Assembly: GCF_000003815.2 (NCBI RefSeq)
Contig: NC_049991.1
Coordinates: forward strand, 16,372,971-16,436,970
Source: Branchiostoma floridae
Taxonomy: Eukaryota > Chordata > Leptocardii > Amphioxiformes > Branchiostomatidae
Length of the DNA: 64,000 nt
Reading direction: 5' to 3'
The notes beneath the pieces are model-generated. The model saw only the letters and a list, made by a program, of their open reading frames with translations. It did not search any database and was not told the DNA's origin. A program made the translations under genes and the position numbers. This document shows, piece after piece, positions 63,001-64,000 of the stretch; within the stretch, counting starts at the first letter, position 1, and each line of letters begins with the position of its first letter.

Positions 63001-63774
63001 CCGTTCGTGGAGCCGAGGGGAACAGACCCGGCCAGTCGCTGCTGCGGTATCCAGCAGTACCGTCCGAACGAACAGGTCTGCTGCCAGGGCCAGCTCCTGC
63101 CCTTCGGGACAGAGTGTTTCGGTGGCCTGTCGGGAGGTGGTAGCCAGTTCGGATTCGGTGAGTAGTTCCTTTGAATGCGAGTCAGTCTACTACTGATATA
63201 GAGGATAGAGGTCCACGACCATAAATAGTGCCACTTGTCAAAAGTCAATTTGCAGTGATGTGTTGATCCCTATCAATATACTGTTTATACTGTTACATTA
63301 GATTAGATTAGTTGTTAGATATTTGCAATAGTATATAGTTCAACTCCCATGTATATTCAGATTGCCATACATTGTACCTGTTACAATTGTCGCGCAATAA
63401 AGTTCTATTCTATATACTCCAAACCTCCCAAGTCTTTAATTATGTGAAATCTTTTCACTTTATCATTGCCTCCGAATCAAATATAATGGTGTAAGATATC
63501 TAAGTACATTAGGCCTGATCACTTATTTCAACACAATGTTGCAGTATCCGGTCAGGACCCCACCTCTATTAACACCGGAGTTGCCCAGCCGCCCTTCCTC
63601 CCGAGCGGCCCCAACTTTTTCCAGCCTGCGCGACCTGTCCAGCCCGACCACCCCCTCTTCGGGCAGTTCGGAGGGACCAAGGCTGACGTGGGGATGTGTC
63701 GGATCCAGCTGGGCGGAGGGAACGCTGTGAACATTCGCTACGATCCGACCAGACAAATCTGCTGTGAGAGTCAG
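35965..63774 (+). CDS. Secreted PAN/Apple + galaxin-like repeat protein (3' end outside window)
   Basis: 16 exons in the window give 1,147 aa and the gene continues: 35965-36034, 36763-37017, 40726-41414, 41697-42180, 46243-46420, 53531-53697, 57849-57940, 58313-58419, 58614-58786, 59162-59351, 60340-60482, 60806-60980, 61571-61722, 62433-62595, 62985-63157, 63545-63774. All phases agree. Order: signal peptide (1-21), PAN/Apple domain (25-108), seven ~50-residue CC-repeats (128-471), an acidic Pro-rich linker (~500-540), then galaxin-type modules to the edge. The signature is RCCG..P[YF]NP.[TS]..CC repeated throughout, as in galaxins, secreted matrix proteins first described from coral skeleton. 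The double cysteines are expected to form disulfides. A role as an extracellular matrix protein is inferred. The last exon ends in phase 0 at a GTACAT donor, so more coding exons must follow. Confidence 0.9.
36763..37017 (+). CDS. Galaxin-like gene exon 2: PAN/Apple domain
   Basis: The whole domain sits in one phase 1-1 exon, residues 24-109. Cysteines at 56, 60, 68, 78, 95 and 100 follow the PAN pattern C-x3-C-x7-C-x-SFD..-C (EECARRC, FVCRSFD, GCYV). PAN/Apple domains bind proteins or sugars in extracellular proteins; the ligand is unknown. Confidence 0.8.
37018..40725 (+). other. Intron 2 of galaxin-like gene (3.7 kb)
   Basis: Holds the inverted-repeat element at 39,320-39,466 and a minus-strand cysteine-rich open frame at 37,577-38,026, for which no family was recognised. 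Confidence 0.8.
39320..39466. mobile_element. Short inverted-repeat (MITE-like) element
   Basis: TATTCTCCAAGCAGAGGTTG at the left is mirrored by CAACCTCTGCTTGGAGAATA at the right, and complementarity continues for about 50 bp. TTTGTCG occurs directly outside both ends, a likely 7-8 bp target duplication. A related single end (CTCTCCAAGCAGAGGTTAGG) is at about 48,461. Confidence 0.8.
40726..41414 (+). CDS. Galaxin-like gene exon 3: CC-repeat array, units 1-4
   Basis: A 689-bp exon encodes four and a quarter head-to-tail units with no intron inside. Units begin at residues 128, 178, 228, 278 and 327. Each has the frame YNP..HCCF-x-EVKEG..-C-x2-CG-x-VFS..-W-x-CCG. Unit length is 50, 50, 50 and 49 residues. 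Lys and Glu are abundant between the cysteines. Confidence 0.92.
41697..42180 (+). CDS. Galaxin-like gene exon 4: CC-repeat array, units 5-8
   Basis: Continues unit 5 from the previous exon in phase 0 (FNE|VRKGSE), then units starting at 376, 425 and a shortened last unit at 472 that ends TKCNAPG. The acceptor is CCTAAG. Third positions are strongly G/C, unlike the flanking introns. Ends in phase 1. Confidence 0.92.
44517..44632. repeat. Small inverted-repeat element
   Basis: AGCCTAGCAT at the left and ATGCTAGGCT at the right, with a second complementary pair inside (TGCCGAGTCT and AGACTCGGCA). Confidence 0.65.
46083..46218. repeat. Degenerate tetranucleotide repeat (TGAT/CGAT/TTAA)
   Basis: Tandem GATT, CGAT and TTAA units ending about 25 bp before the acceptor of galaxin-like exon 5. 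Confidence 0.85.
46243..46420 (+). CDS. Galaxin-like gene exon 5: acidic linker and start of module 1
   Basis: Phase 1 to phase 2. The first two thirds are an acidic Pro/Gly-rich linker (GSEAPKEPAFKPEGEEAG), followed by GGCSVNTGG..QICCGNR, the first half of a galaxin module. The acceptor lies directly after a degenerate TGAT/TTAA microsatellite. Confidence 0.85.
46738..47127 (-). mobile_element. tRNA-derived SINE
   Basis: Read on the minus strand it begins with a tRNA-like head (TAGCACAGTGGTAGTG as A box, GGTTCGAATCC as B box about 35 nt later). A body containing GGGAAAGGCACTTTACACGA and CCTCACTTTACTC follows, and it ends in short GC-rich palindromes. The body resembles conserved-core SINEs of deuterostomes (Deu-type), but assignment from memory is uncertain. 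About 390 bp. Confidence 0.75.
47150..47395 (+). repeat. Dispersed repeat family 1 fragment
   Basis: Contains GTGTGTCTGT-like runs, GAGCCCCTGGCGGC and ACACGCTATGGTCATGATTT, matching the order of phrases in the copy at 1700-2785. Confidence 0.5.
47395..47423. repeat. (GATA)n microsatellite
   Basis: About seven tandem GATA units. Confidence 0.95.
47943..48246. mobile_element. TIR element related to the TACTGTAAATGCA MITEs
   Basis: Ends TACTATAAAAGGG and CCCTTTTATGGTA are inverted repeats. The interior has GGTTTTCGCGGTG and ATCATCGCGAACATTT, shared with the MITEs of the TTC30 introns, but the terminal sequences differ. Confidence 0.65.
50273..50301. repeat. (GATT)n microsatellite
   Basis: Seven tandem GATT units. 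Confidence 0.95.
53531..53697 (+). CDS. Galaxin-like gene exon 6: second half of module 1
   Basis: Phase 2 to phase 1. Reads VCRTCGAHFFVD..KRCCGEAPMNPDTQVCCRGKVVDGKSC, the galaxin core, after a 7.1-kb intron. Confidence 0.9.
53698..57848 (+). other. Intron 6 of galaxin-like gene (4.2 kb)
   Basis: Contains a diverged ~108-bp tandem duplication around 53,954-54,150 (TTCGGGAAACAACTTTTTG twice), an (AC)n tract at 54,587-54,606 and the minisatellite at 57,560-57,830. No coding signal was recognised. Confidence 0.8.
57560..57830. repeat. 60-71 bp minisatellite, four units
   Basis: The phrase CTCACATTTCTGTCAGT (or a variant) recurs at about 57,607, 57,678, 57,739 and 57,800, alternating with CCAGAGTCTAGGACAAA. 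It ends about 20 bp before the acceptor of galaxin-like exon 7. Confidence 0.85.
57849..58419 (+). CDS. Galaxin-like gene exons 7-8: first half of module 2
   Basis: Exons 57849-57940 (Ser/Asp/Gln linker, phase 1 to 0) and 58313-58419 (phase 0 to 2, VCNVRGIGLQNYD..ETCCGDKLFDG). The half that is one exon in modules 3-5 is here split by an extra phase-0 intron before VCNV. Confidence 0.85.
58614..58786 (+). CDS. Galaxin-like gene exon 9: second half of module 2
   Basis: Phase 2 to 1. Carries three double cysteines: RRCCGNTPFNPESNACC and PLTQVCCDNRVYPGKTC. Confidence 0.9.
59162..60482 (+). CDS. Galaxin-like gene exons 10-11: module 3
   Basis: Exons 59162-59351 (phase 1 to 2; GGTKAQVGMCKVNNINVAFD, QLCCENQLFDG) and 60340-60482 (phase 2 to 1; TCGGIPFVEI, QRCCGAAPFNPDTHTCC, GQDC). 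The ghost copy of exon 11 lies at 60167. Confidence 0.9.
59430..59642. repeat. Degenerate short tandem repeat (TCTTTCAATGGT-like)
   Basis: Roughly 12-20 bp units built on TCTTTCAATG, TCTCCAATG and TTTCCAA phrases fill this part of galaxin-like intron 10. Confidence 0.7.
59953..60111. mobile_element. Hairpin MITE with ~46-bp inverted repeats
   Basis: AAGAGACTCTTTTTACACAA.. (59953 on) and the right arm ..TTGTGTGAAAAGAGTCTCTT (to about 60111) are complementary over about 46 bp with few mismatches. The middle holds a GAAACGTC-type hairpin motif on the minus strand. It lies within a tandemly duplicated part of galaxin-like intron 10. Confidence 0.85.
60167..60209 (+). pseudogene. Ghost copy of galaxin-like exon 11 (partial tandem duplication)
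   Basis: TTTTTCTAG|GACATGCGGCGGGATCCC reads RTCGGIPFVEIINA and then stops (TGA at 60207). It matches the first 40 bases of the real exon at 60340. The flanking intron sequence is also duplicated: GATACAAAT[TA]AGGTTC..CATATACAAC at about 59,797 recurs at about 60,207. Confidence 0.88.
60560..60725. repeat. Short tandem repeat, three units
   Basis: GCACTGGTCACATGTGAACA-type units begin at about 60,603, 60,642 and 60,691, mixed with (CATA)n. Confidence 0.75.
60806..61722 (+). CDS. Galaxin-like gene exons 12-13: module 4
   Basis: Exons 60806-60980 (phase 1 to 2; GGTKAEVGMCKVGNINVAYD) and 61571-61722 (phase 2 to 1; TCAGIPFVEPIGID, KRCCGATPFSPATQTCC). Module 4 is the closest relative of module 3 in sequence. 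Confidence 0.9.
62123..62432. repeat. 48-bp minisatellite abutting a galaxin-like exon
   Basis: GTTTCTGAG starts a unit at 62153, 62201, 62249, 62347 and 62395 (spacing 48, 48, 98, 48). GCAAACTTTCACC[GA]TTGCTCGTA-like leaders precede the first unit (62123) and the fourth (62316), so a larger block was also duplicated. The last unit ends in TTTCCAG, the acceptor used at 62433. Confidence 0.9.
62433..63157 (+). CDS. Galaxin-like gene exons 14-15: module 5
   Basis: Exons 62433-62595 (phase 1 to 2; GGTKAKVGMCKVANINVAYD) and 62985-63157 (phase 2 to 1; TCGGEPFVEPRG, SRCCGIQQYRPNEQVCC). The acceptor of 62433 lies at the edge of a 48-bp minisatellite. Confidence 0.9.
63545..63774 (+). CDS. Galaxin-like gene exon 16: start of module 6
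   Basis: Phase 1 to 0. A Pro/Phe-rich linker (QPPFLPSGPNFFQPARPVQP) precedes GGTKADVGMCRIQLGGGNAV and QICCESQ. The rest of the module lies beyond the window. Confidence 0.88.
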
Positions 63775-64000
63775 GTACATCATTTTTTTTCTATTCGCAT
63801 ACATTTAACGAGCATAGGACAGAAAGCTCAGTAATGAGCTTATAGACGTCTTCTGCTCAAGATACATAAAATGACAATCAAAGTTAACAAAATTAAGAAT
63901 ACAACAAAACATATAACTCAGTATGACATAAACATAAACTAAGTCACTTCGCAACGTAACAATGACGAGAATATAAACAGAGTCAAATAATAATTGTGAA

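Overview
This is an animal genomic window: genes are split into many short exons with GT/AG introns, and intergenic DNA is AT-rich and full of short inverted-repeat elements and microsatellites. The TTC30/IFT70 protein is close to its vertebrate counterpart. Together with a PAN plus galaxin-like gene and the repeat content, this points to an invertebrate deuterostome, most likely amphioxus (Branchiostoma). The organism is an inference; no species-diagnostic sequence was identified.

Layout. 1-14,650: no confident gene; repeats (a 1-kb dispersed repeat present twice, a 1.24-kb terminal-inverted-repeat element, a miniature LTR element, a TA-flanked inverted-repeat element, a perfect 21-bp hairpin) and a few possible minus-strand exons. 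14,870-25,587 (+): complete TTC30/IFT70 gene, 17 coding exons, 649 aa, a TPR subunit of the IFT-B ciliary transport complex. 26,509-29,404 (-): complete gene for a LigB-type (class III extradiol dioxygenase family) protein, 5 coding exons, 331 aa, convergent with TTC30. 29,405-35,954: intergenic, with one possible minus-strand exon near 30.4-30.8 kb. 35,965 to beyond the right edge (+): a secreted cysteine-rich protein with a signal peptide, one PAN/Apple domain and a long galaxin-like double-cysteine repeat region; 16 coding exons and 1,147 residues lie inside the window and the gene continues.

The galaxin-like gene is the most unusual content. Its repeats grew in two ways. The first block is a tight array of seven ~50-residue units in only two exons. 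The second block is built from exon modules that start and end in phase 1 with a phase-2 intron inside, so whole modules can be duplicated without breaking the frame. Partial tandem duplications that copy an intron end plus the start of an exon occur in all three genes (near 23.8, 27.4, 60.2 and 62.2 kb), leaving non-functional 'ghost' exons or ghost splice sites. The three genes share no evident pathway; their adjacency looks incidental.
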